Source: Pseudoalteromonas flavipulchra NCIMB 2033 = ATCC BAA-314
Lineage (GTDB): Bacteria > Pseudomonadota > Gammaproteobacteria > Enterobacterales > Alteromonadaceae
Assembly: GCA_000814665.1 (NCBI GenBank)
Contig: JWIH01000019.1
Location: 1 to 64,000 of the forward strand
DNA: 64,000 nucleotides
Direction of reading: 5' to 3'
Shown: one piece after another, positions 50,632 through 58,663 of the stretch
Layout: the number at the start of each line of letters is the position of its first letter
Numbering within the stretch: the stretch's first letter is position 1
Translations under genes and position numbers: made by a program
The notes under the pieces: generated by a model
The model's database searches: none
What the model was told of the DNA's origin: nothing
What the model saw: the letters and a program-made list of their open reading frames with translations, nothing else

Positions 50632-52224
50632 ATGCAACGTATTACTCTAGTTTTCGCATCAGCAGCAATGAGCTTGTTATTAGCCGCTTGTGGTGGCGGT
50701 GGTAGCGATTCATTAGGCACCGATAACCCAGGTAATAACACGGGACAAACCGAGCCGCCAACTTGGACGTTTAATCAATTTCCTGCGTCAAGTCAGTTTA
50801 TTAACTATTGCGCCTCGCCAAGAACGGGTACTGACAAATATAACAACAACCAACCTTATCCCGATAAGGTTGGTACGGCGATGCATGAAAAAATGTGGCT
50901 CCGCTCTTTTACCAACGAAACCTACCTTTGGTACGACGAAGTACTAGATAACGACCCAACACAATTCGATACCGTTATTGATTACTTCGAGCAATTAAAA
51001 ACAAACCAAACGACGGCGTCGGGTAATGCCAAAGATCAATTTCATTTCTACGAATCTTATGAAAGCTTCCAAAAAGAAGCGCAATCGGGTGTTGCAACCG
51101 GTTATGGCATTCGTTGGGCGGCCATATCCACATCACCACCACGTAATTTTACTGTCGCCGCAGTAGAGCCTAATTCACCAGCCGCGAATGCAGGGATCGT
51201 ACGTGGAGATAAGATCCTCTCGATAGATGGCGTCGACTTTATTTCAAGTGATAATACCGCTGCACTGAATGCTGGCCTATCACCAGAGCAAAGCGAGCCT
51301 CATAACTTTGTATTTGAAGATAAAGCTGGTAACGACAAATCAGTCACTCTGACTTCAGTCGATATTGAAACCTCACCGGTACAAAACGCTAAAGTCATTA
51401 GCTATGGCGGCAAGCAGGTTGGGTATGTGCAGTTCAATCAATTTATTCCAACAGCGCAAGAAGGATTAATTGAAGCCTTTAATCTATTTAAAACACAACA
51501 AATAGACGACTTGGTACTCGACATGCGTTACAACGGTGGTGGTCGCGTCATTATGGCAGCGCAACTAGGCTATATGGTTGCGGGCAACAGCAGCCTAAAT
51601 AAAACCTTCACTTATAGCACCTTAAATGACAAGCGTACTGCTGAAGAAGAACGAACAGAGTTTGAGTCTAGAGCGATTAACTGGGCTGAAAACAAGTTTA
51701 CAACCACCTCTTTACCTACGGTAACTTTACCTAGAGTTTATATCCTCTCAACACGAGGCACGGCCTCTGCCAGTGAAAATGTAATTAATGGCCTGCGCGG
51801 CATTGATGTTGAAGTCTTTTTGATCGGTGGTACCACTCGAGGCAAGCCCTACGGCTTCGTGCCCGCGCAAAACTGCGGCACGGTTTACTATACCATTCAG
51901 TTTGGTTCAGAAAATGCGAAGGGCTTTGATGCTTACGCTGATGGCTTTATCCCTTCAGGAGCGTCAAGCAGCGGTGAAATTGGTCTAAGCGCACAAGTAC
52001 CAGGTTGTATTGTCGCAGATGACTTCTCAGCACCGCTAGGCAGTCAGGAAGAAGATCTTTTCGCCGCAGCACTGACGCATATAGATACTGGTCGTTGCCC
52101 AGATGTAGCGCAATTTGCGCCTACCGCTCAGCCACAGTATCAAAATAAGGAGCATGCGGTTACGCTCCCAGTCTATCCACTGCGGGAAAATGCAATTTTA
52201 ATGAAGCCTGAGGAGCCGAAATAA
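50632..52224 (+). CDS. S41 family peptidase lipoprotein
   Basis: A 530-residue lipoprotein; the lipobox LLLAA-C is followed by a Gly/Ser linker. A PDZ domain (~155-240; FTVAAVEPNSPAANAGIVRG, DKILSIDGVDF) precedes the S41 tail-specific protease core (VLDMRYNGGGRVIMAAQLG, then STRGTASASENVINGLRG with the nucleophile serine, and GGTTRGKPYG with the base lysine). It should act in the periplasm or at the outer membrane. I use the ATG at 50632; the in-frame GTG at 50623 is too close to AGGA. Its stop overlaps the next start by one base. Confidence 0.9.
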   Translation: MQRITLVFASAAMSLLLAACGGGGSDSLGTDNPGNNTGQTEPPTWTFNQFPASSQFINYCASPRTGTDKYNNNQPYPDKVGTAMHEKMWLRSFTNETYLWYDEVLDNDPTQFDTVIDYFEQLKTNQTTASGNAKDQFHFYESYESFQKEAQSGVATGYGIRWAAISTSPPRNFTVAAVEPNSPAANAGIVRGDKILSIDGVDFISSDNTAALNAGLSPEQSEPHNFVFEDKAGNDKSVTLTSVDIETSPVQNAKVISYGGKQVGYVQFNQFIPTAQEGLIEAFNLFKTQQIDDLVLDMRYNGGGRVIMAAQLGYMVAGNSSLNKTFTYSTLNDKRTAEEERTEFESRAINWAENKFTTTSLPTVTLPRVYILSTRGTASASENVINGLRGIDVEVFLIGGTTRGKPYGFVPAQNCGTVYYTIQFGSENAKGFDAYADGFIPSGASSSGEIGLSAQVPGCIVADDFSAPLGSQEEDLFAAALTHIDTGRCPDVAQFAPTAQPQYQNKEHAVTLPVYPLRENAILMKPEEPK

Positions 52225-52610
52225 TGGTGCTGCTAAAAGCAGTGAAAATCACCGCTTTGGCTTTATTGCTGCAAGCGTGTAATAGCACGCCTGCATCAAC
52301 TTTGGTTAATGAGGCTGTACTCTCGACTTCTTCGCCCGAAGTGTTATCACAACTCAAGCAAGCTATAGTAAAACTCAAAGGCGGTGTACCACCGACGCTC
52401 GCAAGTACCGTTTTTCTACGTAGTCCAACACTACTGCTTGAGCATGGGCAAAGCCTTGATGGTAATGGCAGTCCAATTTTAGGCGCCCATAATCTCGCTT
52501 ATGAAAGTTTCATCTTGCAGCTTCGCGACACCCAGTGTGTGCTCTACTATCCGAAAAAAGATACTTATGTCGTGCTCAGTAAAGTTAGCTGCAAAAAGCT
52601 GGAAAAATAA
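52224..52610 (+). CDS. Small lipoprotein coupled to the S41 peptidase
   Basis: A 128-residue protein with a lipoprotein signal (MVLLKAVKITALALLLQ, then C at 19). The mature part is helical then beta, with a C-terminal cysteine pair (TQCVLYYPKKDT, KVSCKKLEK). I do not recognise a family. The TAATG overlap with the protease gene indicates translational coupling, so it may be a partner, adaptor or inhibitor of the protease; that is inferred. Confidence 0.75.
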   Translation: MVLLKAVKITALALLLQACNSTPASTLVNEAVLSTSSPEVLSQLKQAIVKLKGGVPPTLASTVFLRSPTLLLEHGQSLDGNGSPILGAHNLAYESFILQLRDTQCVLYYPKKDTYVVLSKVSCKKLEK

Positions 52611-52633
52611 CGCCAGCCGTAATTCTCTTAACC

Positions 52634-53521
52634 TCAGTTCAGGTTAGCAAAATGGCGCTTTAACACGTCACATAATGCCTGTACTTTGGCCGTTCGGTGA
52701 ACCAGTACATGGGTAACTAGCCAAACTTGGCTTAACCATTTTAACTCATCACGCAACACTGGCTGTAAATCTGGGTAACGTTTTGCTACATCGTGCTGTA
52801 GCCCACCAATACCTAAACCATTAACTATGGCACGCGACGCATCTGACGTTTCAGATACCCTAAGCGTCACTTGTGTCTCAGGGATATGTTCATCTACCCA
52901 AGCGAAATATGGCACTCTTGCATTAAATCCGGCCACACCAGAGACAAAGTAATGCGCCTGTAACGCTTCAAGTGTTTTAGGGATCCCCATACGCTTGATA
53001 TAGCTTGAAGACGCATACAAGCCAGCTTCTAACGTATTTAGGTGCTGCACTATGTAGTCGGGCTCATCGGGCTTTGGCCCTGCCCTCACCGCAACATGCG
53101 CCTGTCCGTGATCTAAGCGTAAACGCTTTTGGTCGAGAATGACTTCAAGTTGCACCTGTGGGTGTAATTGCTGAAAAGTCAAACAAGGCTCCGACAGCAT
53201 ATCCATAAAACCACTGACCGTTGTCACCAAAAGCTTACCTCTAAGCTGGCTGTCCGAGGCAACAATAGAAGTACTCAACTCCATCAAGCGCTCGTCTATT
53301 TGACTCGCCGTCGCAAGTAGCTTTTCTCCTGCCTGTGTTACCTGATAACCTCGGGCATGACGGTGAAATAACCGCGTTCCCAATGCTTCTTCTAAGCTAT
53401 TTATTCGCCTCAGTACCGTACTGTGGTGGATCTCTAAATGCTCAGCCGCCGCTGATAAGGTGCCAAGCTTGGCAACCGTATAAGCGACCTTAAGATCCTG
53501 CCAATCTGTGAATTTATCCAT
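52634..53521 (-). CDS. LysR-family transcriptional regulator
   Basis: A 295-residue DNA-binding regulator. I use the ATG at 53521 (MDKFTDWQDLKVAYTVAKLG), which has GAGGTGG just upstream. The N-terminal winged HTH is TLSAAAEHLEIHHSTVLRRINSLEEALGTRLF; the effector domain follows from ~90. It is divergent from an FMN reductase gene, the usual position for a LysR regulator of its neighbour. A perfect 16-bp palindrome (53531-53546) precedes it. Confidence 0.92.
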   Translation of the reverse strand: MDKFTDWQDLKVAYTVAKLGTLSAAAEHLEIHHSTVLRRINSLEEALGTRLFHRHARGYQVTQAGEKLLATASQIDERLMELSTSIVASDSQLRGKLLVTTVSGFMDMLSEPCLTFQQLHPQVQLEVILDQKRLRLDHGQAHVAVRAGPKPDEPDYIVQHLNTLEAGLYASSSYIKRMGIPKTLEALQAHYFVSGVAGFNARVPYFAWVDEHIPETQVTLRVSETSDASRAIVNGLGIGGLQHDVAKRYPDLQPVLRDELKWLSQVWLVTHVLVHRTAKVQALCDVLKRHFANLN

Positions 53522-53530
53522 AACCACCTC

Positions 53531-53546
53531 TGTGCATATATGCACA
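53531..53546. promoter_or_regulatory. Perfect 16-bp palindrome between lysR and FMN reductase
   Basis: TGTGCATATATGCACA is a perfect palindrome 10 bp upstream of the LysR start codon, in the 107-bp divergent region. It probably is the regulator's own operator. The remainder of the region holds the AT-rich promoter of the reductase. Confidence 0.6.
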
Positions 53547-53628
53547 CAAGCTTTGCGTTTATTTCGGTTTTGTGCAAGTAAAATTTTGCTACTATCACTT
53601 TAACGAAACAAAATAAGGTATCAGCAAG

Positions 53629-54195
53629 ATGACTACAGCAAAAATTATCGCACTAGCAGGCAGTTTAAGAAAAGACAGCTACAACCAATTACTCATCCAA
53701 GCCGCGGCAAACTTTGCACTAGAAAGTGGCGCAGAAGTAGAAGTGATCAAGTTACAAGATTTAGATATTCCAATGTTCGATGAGGATCTTGAAGCACAAG
53801 GCACACCAAAAGGTGCTCAACTTTTAAAAGACAAGCTACGCGATGCCGATGGTATTCTATTAGCAAGCCCAGAATACAACGGCTCCTTCACTGCGGTGCT
53901 CAAGAACGCAATAGATTGGGCTTCTAGAACAGAACAAGGTGCAGTGCCAGCATTTAGAAACAAAGTAGTGGCACTCTATGCAGCCTCACCAGGCGGCTTA
54001 GGTGGATTACGTGGCCTAAACCATGTCCGTGATGTGTTGTCTGGCATTGGCAGTTTAGTCCTCGCAGACCAATTGGCTGTACCTAGCGCATTTAATGTAT
54101 TTGATGACCAAGGTAAAATTAAAGACCCAGAACTTGCTGAAAAAGTATCAAGCCTCGCTCTGCAACTGGTGTCAGTTGCAAGTAAGCTAAAATAA
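53629..54195 (+). CDS. NADPH-dependent FMN reductase (ChrR/YieF-like)
   Basis: A 188-residue flavodoxin-fold reductase. The FMN phosphate loop is LAGSLRKDSYNQLL at 9-22, and the isoalloxazine segment SPEYNGSFTAVLKNAIDWASR at ~78-98 is the family signature. Relatives reduce quinones, chromate or azo compounds and guard against redox stress. It is probably controlled by the divergent LysR protein. Confidence 0.9.
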   Translation: MTTAKIIALAGSLRKDSYNQLLIQAAANFALESGAEVEVIKLQDLDIPMFDEDLEAQGTPKGAQLLKDKLRDADGILLASPEYNGSFTAVLKNAIDWASRTEQGAVPAFRNKVVALYAASPGGLGGLRGLNHVRDVLSGIGSLVLADQLAVPSAFNVFDDQGKIKDPELAEKVSSLALQLVSVASKLK

Positions 54196-54224
54196 CTTTC
54201 AATCTCTCGTTCATATCTTGCTAT

Positions 54225-54254
54225 GGACGCTTAGCTCATGCACACTAAGCGTCC
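54225..54254. other. Strong hairpin without T-run after FMN reductase
   Basis: GGACGCTTAG-ctcatgcaca-CTAAGCGTCC is a 10-bp perfect stem, 29 bp after the reductase stop. Neither strand has a T-run next to it, so it is not a standard terminator. It could stabilise the 3' end of the message. Confidence 0.55.
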
Positions 54255-54316
54255 AAAGCGAATTAGAGGCGCTATATCAGCCTTGTAATAATGGATACGA
54301 ATAACGGGAGTCAGCT

Positions 54317-55003
54317 TTGCAAAGCACTCAGAGTCACCTATTTACCCCCTACCTCTCACACCATTTTCATTGCATTCAGTTTGATCCTGACAGCTTTGAC
54401 GCGCTTTCCTTTGAACAGCAAAATATACTCCTGCCCGCTTCACTAGATAAAGCAGTGGCGAAAAGGCGAGCCGAGTTTTTAGCGGGACGGATATGTGCCA
54501 AGACCTGCCTAGCGCAATTTGGACAAGGTGACTTTACGCTACTTAACGGCTCCGATCGGGCGCCTATCTGGCCTGCTAATATTGTTGCCAGTATTACGCA
54601 TACTCGAGGGATCGCGGCTGCGATTGCTACAGATGATATCGCCGTGAAAGGCTTAGGCATTGATATCGAAAGAGATATGAAACCGAAGCAGGAAGTCGAA
54701 CTACAACGGCAAATCTTACATCCTGAAGAAGCTGAAATTTTTGCGCTTTTTGGTGAGCAAGTGCACTGCCCGTTGACTGTTATTTTCTCGGCCAAAGAAA
54801 GCATATTTAAGGCACTTTATAGTACGGTGCAAAAGTTCTTTGGTTTTGATGCCGTCAAGCTGGCTCAGTTTGATGACAAGAAACTTATTTTCACTTTGAT
54901 GGAAACGCTACACAAGGATTTAGGCAAAGGACAACAAGTGGAAGTATATTACCAATGTAAAGACGCCTTAGTGCTGACCGAGTGTGAATACATCGCACAG
55001 TAA
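54317..55003 (+). CDS. 4'-phosphopantetheinyl transferase (Sfp/EntD type)
   Basis: A 228-residue enzyme that transfers phosphopantetheine from CoA to carrier-protein serines. Magnesium/CoA motifs are present: ITHTRGIAAAI, GLGIDIERD and IFSAKESIFKALY. It resembles EntD-type members, which activate non-ribosomal peptide or polyketide synthases. No such cluster is in the window, so its carrier protein is encoded elsewhere. The start is a TTG with GGAG at good spacing. Confidence 0.9.
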   Translation: MQSTQSHLFTPYLSHHFHCIQFDPDSFDALSFEQQNILLPASLDKAVAKRRAEFLAGRICAKTCLAQFGQGDFTLLNGSDRAPIWPANIVASITHTRGIAAAIATDDIAVKGLGIDIERDMKPKQEVELQRQILHPEEAEIFALFGEQVHCPLTVIFSAKESIFKALYSTVQKFFGFDAVKLAQFDDKKLIFTLMETLHKDLGKGQQVEVYYQCKDALVLTECEYIAQ

Positions 55004-55091
55004 AACCATACCTGTTTGACCTAATACTTACTCAACTTGAAGGGTGAAATACCATACTAGCTGTGTTAAAAACTTCTCATTTAGAACTAAA

Positions 55092-55112
55092 AAACGCCCA
55101 CTTGGGGCGTTT
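55092..55112. terminator. Bidirectional terminator after phosphopantetheinyl transferase
   Basis: AAACGCCC-actt-GGGGCGTTT gives a 7-8 bp stem with A/T flanks, between two convergent genes. Confidence 0.7.
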
Positions 55113-55160
55113 AATCTGAAGTTTGGATAAAGATTCACTTAGCCGTTTTCCAAAGCCAAC

Positions 55161-55676
55161 TTACTGAAATACAACATTTTCACTGCCAGCAGCCGCTTTA
55201 AAGCGCGCTATCAGCTTTTCACAGTCCTGTAAGATCTCTGCTTCTAGGCGCTCTTCAGCACGCCAACGCTGGCTATCCATTTTGAAAATCTCTTTTTTAG
55301 AATACTTCTTACGCGCATCATGAGTTGGCATTTCTTTGACTTCATCATACATCTGATAAACACCTGGATAACTCTGTTGTAAGTCAACTTCCTCGTCAAA
55401 GCTATATTGCGAGATGAGTACCCAAACTCGTAAACACCCTTCAGAATATTCACATTGTTTTTCCTTCATCGCACGCGCGATCAAGTTAACGCTATCCGCA
55501 ATTTTTCCATTACGCTGCTGCCGTGACTTTTCAAGCTCAGCAGCCTTTTGCTCGCGATGTTTGGCAATCTGCTCTTTTTGCACCTTCAGTTGCCATAGTA
55601 ATTTACCCGCGTAAAACGCCAGTCCAGCAATAATCAGGGCACCAATAATGATTGCGATGATCCATGCAGTATTCAT
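55161..55676 (-). CDS. DUF2489 membrane-anchored protein
   Basis: A 171-residue protein. An N-terminal membrane helix (~4-28, IIAIIIGALIIAGLAFYAGKLL) is followed by a basic coiled coil and the DUF2489 domain (ADSVNLIARAMKEKQCEYSEG, YPGVYQMYDEVKEMPTHDAR). Function unknown in the family. Its start overlaps the yihI stop by one base, so the two are coupled. Confidence 0.88.
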   Translation of the reverse strand: MNTAWIIAIIIGALIIAGLAFYAGKLLWQLKVQKEQIAKHREQKAAELEKSRQQRNGKIADSVNLIARAMKEKQCEYSEGCLRVWVLISQYSFDEEVDLQQSYPGVYQMYDEVKEMPTHDARKKYSKKEIFKMDSQRWRAEERLEAEILQDCEKLIARFKAAAGSENVVFQ

Positions 55677-56263
55677 TACTTATCATCTTCCTCAAAGTCG
55701 TCGTCTAACCATTCATTTGCTAGATCATTACTCATAAACTGATCCATTGGATCATCTTCTAGCATATCGCCTTCTTCAAACTCATCATCAATTCCTAAGA
55801 TCTCACATAGTTCCTGATGACGTGCAATGCCGCGATTGAAGTATTTCGCATCTTTACCTGTTAGCAGTTCACCGCGTTCATGGCGTTCAAGTAGCGCCAT
55901 CAAGCGTTCGTCATTTTCTAACTGCTCAAGTTCTTGCTCTGGAGTTAACGTCTCTACCGCTGTAGTTAACTTAACTTGCGGCTGTAGATGGCGCTTCATC
56001 TCTGGTTGTGTATTCGACTTAGTCGGTTGTGGCTCTGCAACCAAAGAAATGGGCTTTTTGCTACCAACACGCGGATCTTTATTGGTCGTCGTGTTTGATT
56101 GCTCTTTCACTAAGATCTCTGGTGCATTTCTAGAACCCGGCTTTTTACCCTTGGTTTTTTTGCTACGCTGCTCTTTGAGTGCACGTAATGCTTGAAGCTT
56201 TTCTTTACTCAGCCTTGGTGTTCCATTGGCTGCAACTTTACGTGTCTTTTTCTTTCTGGTCAT
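55676..56263 (-). CDS. yihI: Der GTPase-activating protein YihI
   Basis: A 195-residue protein. It has a very basic N-terminus (MTRKKKTRKVAANGTPRLSK), a lysine-rich middle and an acidic C-terminus (DDEFEEGDMLEDDPMDQFM) with a conserved helical core (LEQLENDERLMALLERHERG). In E. coli YihI stimulates the GTPase of Der and so adjusts 50S assembly. In E. coli yihI lies next to csrC and engB; the same neighbourhood is present here. Confidence 0.93.
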   Translation of the reverse strand: MTRKKKTRKVAANGTPRLSKEKLQALRALKEQRSKKTKGKKPGSRNAPEILVKEQSNTTTNKDPRVGSKKPISLVAEPQPTKSNTQPEMKRHLQPQVKLTTAVETLTPEQELEQLENDERLMALLERHERGELLTGKDAKYFNRGIARHQELCEILGIDDEFEEGDMLEDDPMDQFMSNDLANEWLDDDFEEDDK

Positions 56264-56287
56264 AATTGGTTATCCAAAATTCTCGCG

Positions 56288-56941
56288 TTAACTACGCTTG
56301 GTGAGAATGATGACATCATTCCCAATAAATTCTAATTCACAATCCTGCTGCGCGGCAAAATACGCAAAGCTTTCCCGACTAAAAAATGAAATATGGGTTA
56401 GGTCATTTTTATAGTGCCAATTCGCAAAGCGTGCTTTATCAATGACGAGCTTGGTCATCAATGCCAGCGGTTTTCCCACTTTTAAGCATGCTAACAATTG
56501 CGTTAATACTTTTGCAGGTTCTGCTAAATGTTCCACCACTTCTGTACTGACGATAAAGTCGTACTGACAAGTCAGTACACTGGCATCATTAGCATAGTAC
56601 AGGTCAAACAAAGCCACCTGATGCCCTGCTTCTTCAAGCATTTTTGCAAGCAGCGGGCCAGGCCCACAGCCAAAGTCTAAGCCTTGGCTTGGTGTCACCA
56701 AACGTGCCAACAGTGGATCCGCCACTCGTGCTAGAAAGCGACGATAGCCTTCATCGGCCAGATCGTTTTCATGGCTATCATAAATAGCCTTTTCTTGAGC
56801 TGGTGTTAATCTCGACTTGGGATCAACCATCACCAACTGGCAGGTTTGACATTGCCAGTACAGTCGATACTTGTCTTGATGGTAGGCTTCAAGCTGATTA
56901 CCTTGGCACAGGCCACAACTGAATAGAGTTGAATCTTGCAA
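56288..56941 (-). CDS. Class I SAM-dependent methyltransferase with N-terminal zinc ribbon
   Basis: A 217-residue protein. Residues ~9-34 hold two C-x2-C pairs (CGLC and CQTC), a zinc ribbon. The Rossmann methyltransferase domain follows: LDFGCGPGPLLAKMLEEAG (motif I) and FIVSTEVVEHLAEPAKVL (motif IV region). The substrate is unknown. The start is a TTG with no good ribosome site; no other start keeps the first cysteines, and an in-frame stop lies two codons upstream. It ends 25 bp before yihI on the same strand, so they may share a transcript. Confidence 0.85.
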   Translation of the reverse strand: MQDSTLFSCGLCQGNQLEAYHQDKYRLYWQCQTCQLVMVDPKSRLTPAQEKAIYDSHENDLADEGYRRFLARVADPLLARLVTPSQGLDFGCGPGPLLAKMLEEAGHQVALFDLYYANDASVLTCQYDFIVSTEVVEHLAEPAKVLTQLLACLKVGKPLALMTKLVIDKARFANWHYKNDLTHISFFSRESFAYFAAQQDCELEFIGNDVIILTKRS

Positions 56942-57002
56942 TGGTCAACAGTGATTGCTTAATAAGGCGGCTATTGTATCAGGTATAATAGAGGCAACCA
57001 AA

Positions 57003-57302
57003 TAAAAAGGCGGCAGAGATCACTCTCTACCGCCTACTAATCTGAGCGTCACAACTGGACACTTCTCCCTTCGACTTTTAAGTCTTATTATTATTCTTTT
57101 TATTTTATTGTCGTCCGTATTGTTTTTATTTTAGACTTCCGTGACACTTTCCATATTGTTTTTATTATGAGACTTCCGTGATTTTCTTATTCTCGGTCTT
57201 CCTGACGCTTTCTTGATAGTCCTTCGTATCCAACTAGATACATAACTTTGCCACCTACGCTTCCGTATCGAATTGTCCCTTTTTTTGTATTGCTTGGCGA
57301 CA
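57003..57302 (-). ncRNA. csrC: CsrB/CsrC-class regulatory RNA (sequesters CsrA)
   Basis: An RNA of about 300 nt on the minus strand, inferred from several independent signals. It has ten GGA motifs, mostly ANGGA (e.g. AAGGGACAA, ATACGGAAG, GAAGGACTA, GTCAGGAAGAC, two CACGGAAGTCT, TATGGAAAG, TACGGACG, AAGGGAGAA). One ~30-nt unit is directly repeated (57115-57143 and 57151-57180). It ends in a clear terminator at 57004-57034. A promoter (TTGTAA, 16 bp, TAGATT) ends at 57309, and a GacA/UvrY-type box lies ~180 bp further upstream. In E. coli csrC lies between yihI and engB; both flank this locus with the same relative strands. Exact ends are estimates. Confidence 0.85.
57004..57034 (-). terminator. 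Terminator of the Csr-type RNA
   Basis: On the minus strand GGCGGTAGAG-agtgat-CTCTGCCGCC-TTTTTATT: a 10-bp stem with one T.G pair and a T-run. It is about 60 bp upstream of the methyltransferase start and on the same strand, so it ends a separate upstream transcript. Confidence 0.9.
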
Positions 57303-57308
57303 ACGAAT

Positions 57309-57336
57309 AATCTACGCTCCTGAGCTTGAGTTACAA
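57309..57336 (-). promoter_or_regulatory. Promoter of the Csr-type RNA
   Basis: On the minus strand TTGTAA (57331-57336), 16 bp, TAGATT (57309-57314). Each element matches consensus at four of six positions, a strength compatible with an activated promoter. It predicts a start near 57302. Confidence 0.55.
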
Positions 57337-57472
57337 CTGTTTAATAACAAATTTCTTACCTTAATTTTTTTAATTAAACAGAAAAAAGATGAATTACATA
57401 AACTTACACTGAACAAGAGCTTAAAAATAAGCTAAAACTCACATGTTGCACAAGCAAATATCTTACATTAAA

Positions 57473-57490
57473 AGTGAGATATATCTCACA
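57473..57490 (-). promoter_or_regulatory. GacA/UvrY-type upstream activating box
   Basis: The minus strand reads TGTGAGATATATCTCACT; its inner 16 bp are a perfect palindrome. It fits the GacA/UvrY/VarA consensus TGTRAG-N6-CTYACA with one mismatch at the last base. It is centred ~180 bp upstream of the predicted RNA start, a distance typical of csrB/rsmZ genes. Confidence 0.75.
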
Positions 57491-57501
57491 ACCTCAACAA
57501 C

Positions 57502-57531
57502 AAAAAAAGGCAGCCTATGCTGCCCTTTTTT
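57502..57531 (-). terminator. Terminator of cytochrome c4 gene
   Basis: On the minus strand GGGCAGC-ata-GGCTGCC is followed by a T7 run. It lies ~46 bp after the cytochrome c4 stop and insulates it from the Csr-type RNA. Confidence 0.85.
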
Positions 57532-57577
57532 CAATAGTAAGAGTTTACACTGAGAGAGGTAAACTCACTATACGACT

Positions 57578-58210
57578 TTAGTGTAGACCACCTAAGTACT
57601 TAGATAATACTTCGATGTCTTTGTCTGTAAGCTTCTGCGCGATATCACGCATCATACCATTCATGTCGTTGTTACGAGTGCCATCACGGAACTTCTCAAG
57701 CTGTGATTTGATGTACTCAGGGTGCTGGAATGACACTTTAGGGAACTTAGCTAAAGAAGTACCGTTACCACGAGGACCGTGACACGCAGCGCAAGCTGGA
57801 ATACCACGCTCAGCATCACCGGCTTTATATAGCTTCTGACCTACAGCAACAACATCTTCCGGCGTTGAACCCGCAGACATAGATAAAGAAGAGAAATAGG
57901 CGGCTAAATCTTTCATATCTTGATCTGACAGCGGCATAGCCATACCACTCATCACAGGATCCATACGCCCTTCTTTACCACCAGACGTCATACCTAGCTT
58001 AAACTCTTGTAGCTGCTTGTAGATATAATCTGCATGCTGACCTGCGATTTTAGGATACATAGTCACAGGGGCATTGCCATCTGGACCGTGACATGCTGCA
58101 CACGTTGCAGACTTTGCTTTACCTGCTTCCGCGTCACCATCGAATGCCGATGCGTTGCTTGCTGACAACGTACCAAGCAACATTGTTAAAGTTAATGCTA
58201 TTTTTTTCAT
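57578..58210 (-). CDS. Diheme cytochrome c4
   Basis: A 210-residue periplasmic electron carrier to terminal oxidases. The signal peptide is MKKIALTLTMLLGTLSASNASA. There are two class I c-type domains, each with a CxxCH heme site (CAACHGPDG near 35 and CAACHGPRG near 140) and a distal methionine (YPKIAGQHADYI / MDPVMSGMAMPLSDQDM; FPKVSFQHPEYI / NNDMNGMMRDIA). It is monocistronic, with a strong terminator. Confidence 0.93.
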   Translation of the reverse strand: MKKIALTLTMLLGTLSASNASAFDGDAEAGKAKSATCAACHGPDGNAPVTMYPKIAGQHADYIYKQLQEFKLGMTSGGKEGRMDPVMSGMAMPLSDQDMKDLAAYFSSLSMSAGSTPEDVVAVGQKLYKAGDAERGIPACAACHGPRGNGTSLAKFPKVSFQHPEYIKSQLEKFRDGTRNNDMNGMMRDIAQKLTDKDIEVLSKYLGGLH

Positions 58211-58663
58211 GGTAAATTCTCTGTTTCCGACCCTGTAATTTGTACCCTCGCAAATAAAGTCGCTCTCTTTATTGCTCGGGCAAATAATACCAATCAGTAC
58301 TAATTAGGTTGTTATGTTAATCAGATGAATCATACATGCAAACTTAGCAAATATAACGCCAAACAGCACCGATCCATCTAAATACGCCTTGCTCAGTAGT
58401 GACTACTGATAGGTATACACTTTAGATTGACATTGCAATTTCTACATTCTACACGATATTACTTTCTCTGGCACGTTTTCTGCCCATATTAAGCTTATAA
58501 TTTATAGGGACTTGACCTAGATTAATTAATATTGGGACGACGCTTCGGCCAATTAGCAACAAAAGCGGCATTTAGAACAAACCTCACAATGCTTTTGGTT
58601 TCCGTCATACTGTTATAAAATACGCAATTCCATCCGCGAAAGTTTAATCAGTTAGGAGTCAGC
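58211..58663. other. cytochrome c4 - engB divergent region
   Basis: A 453-bp gap with no credible gene. On the plus strand CTGGCACG-tttt-CTGCC (58468-58484) has the GG-N10-GC layout of a sigma-54 promoter, one base off the TGGCACG-N4-TTGC core. Nearer engB, TATAAA at about 58615 is a sigma-70 -10 candidate without a good -35. I cannot place the cytochrome promoter with confidence. Confidence 0.4.

Noticed and set aside
54225..54254. Hairpin as Rho-independent terminator
   Set aside because: A strong stem, but there is no T-run on either strand.
57115..57180. Direct repeats as remnant of a mobile element or CRISPR
   Set aside because: Only two ~30-nt copies, better explained as repeated GGA modules of the Csr-type RNA.
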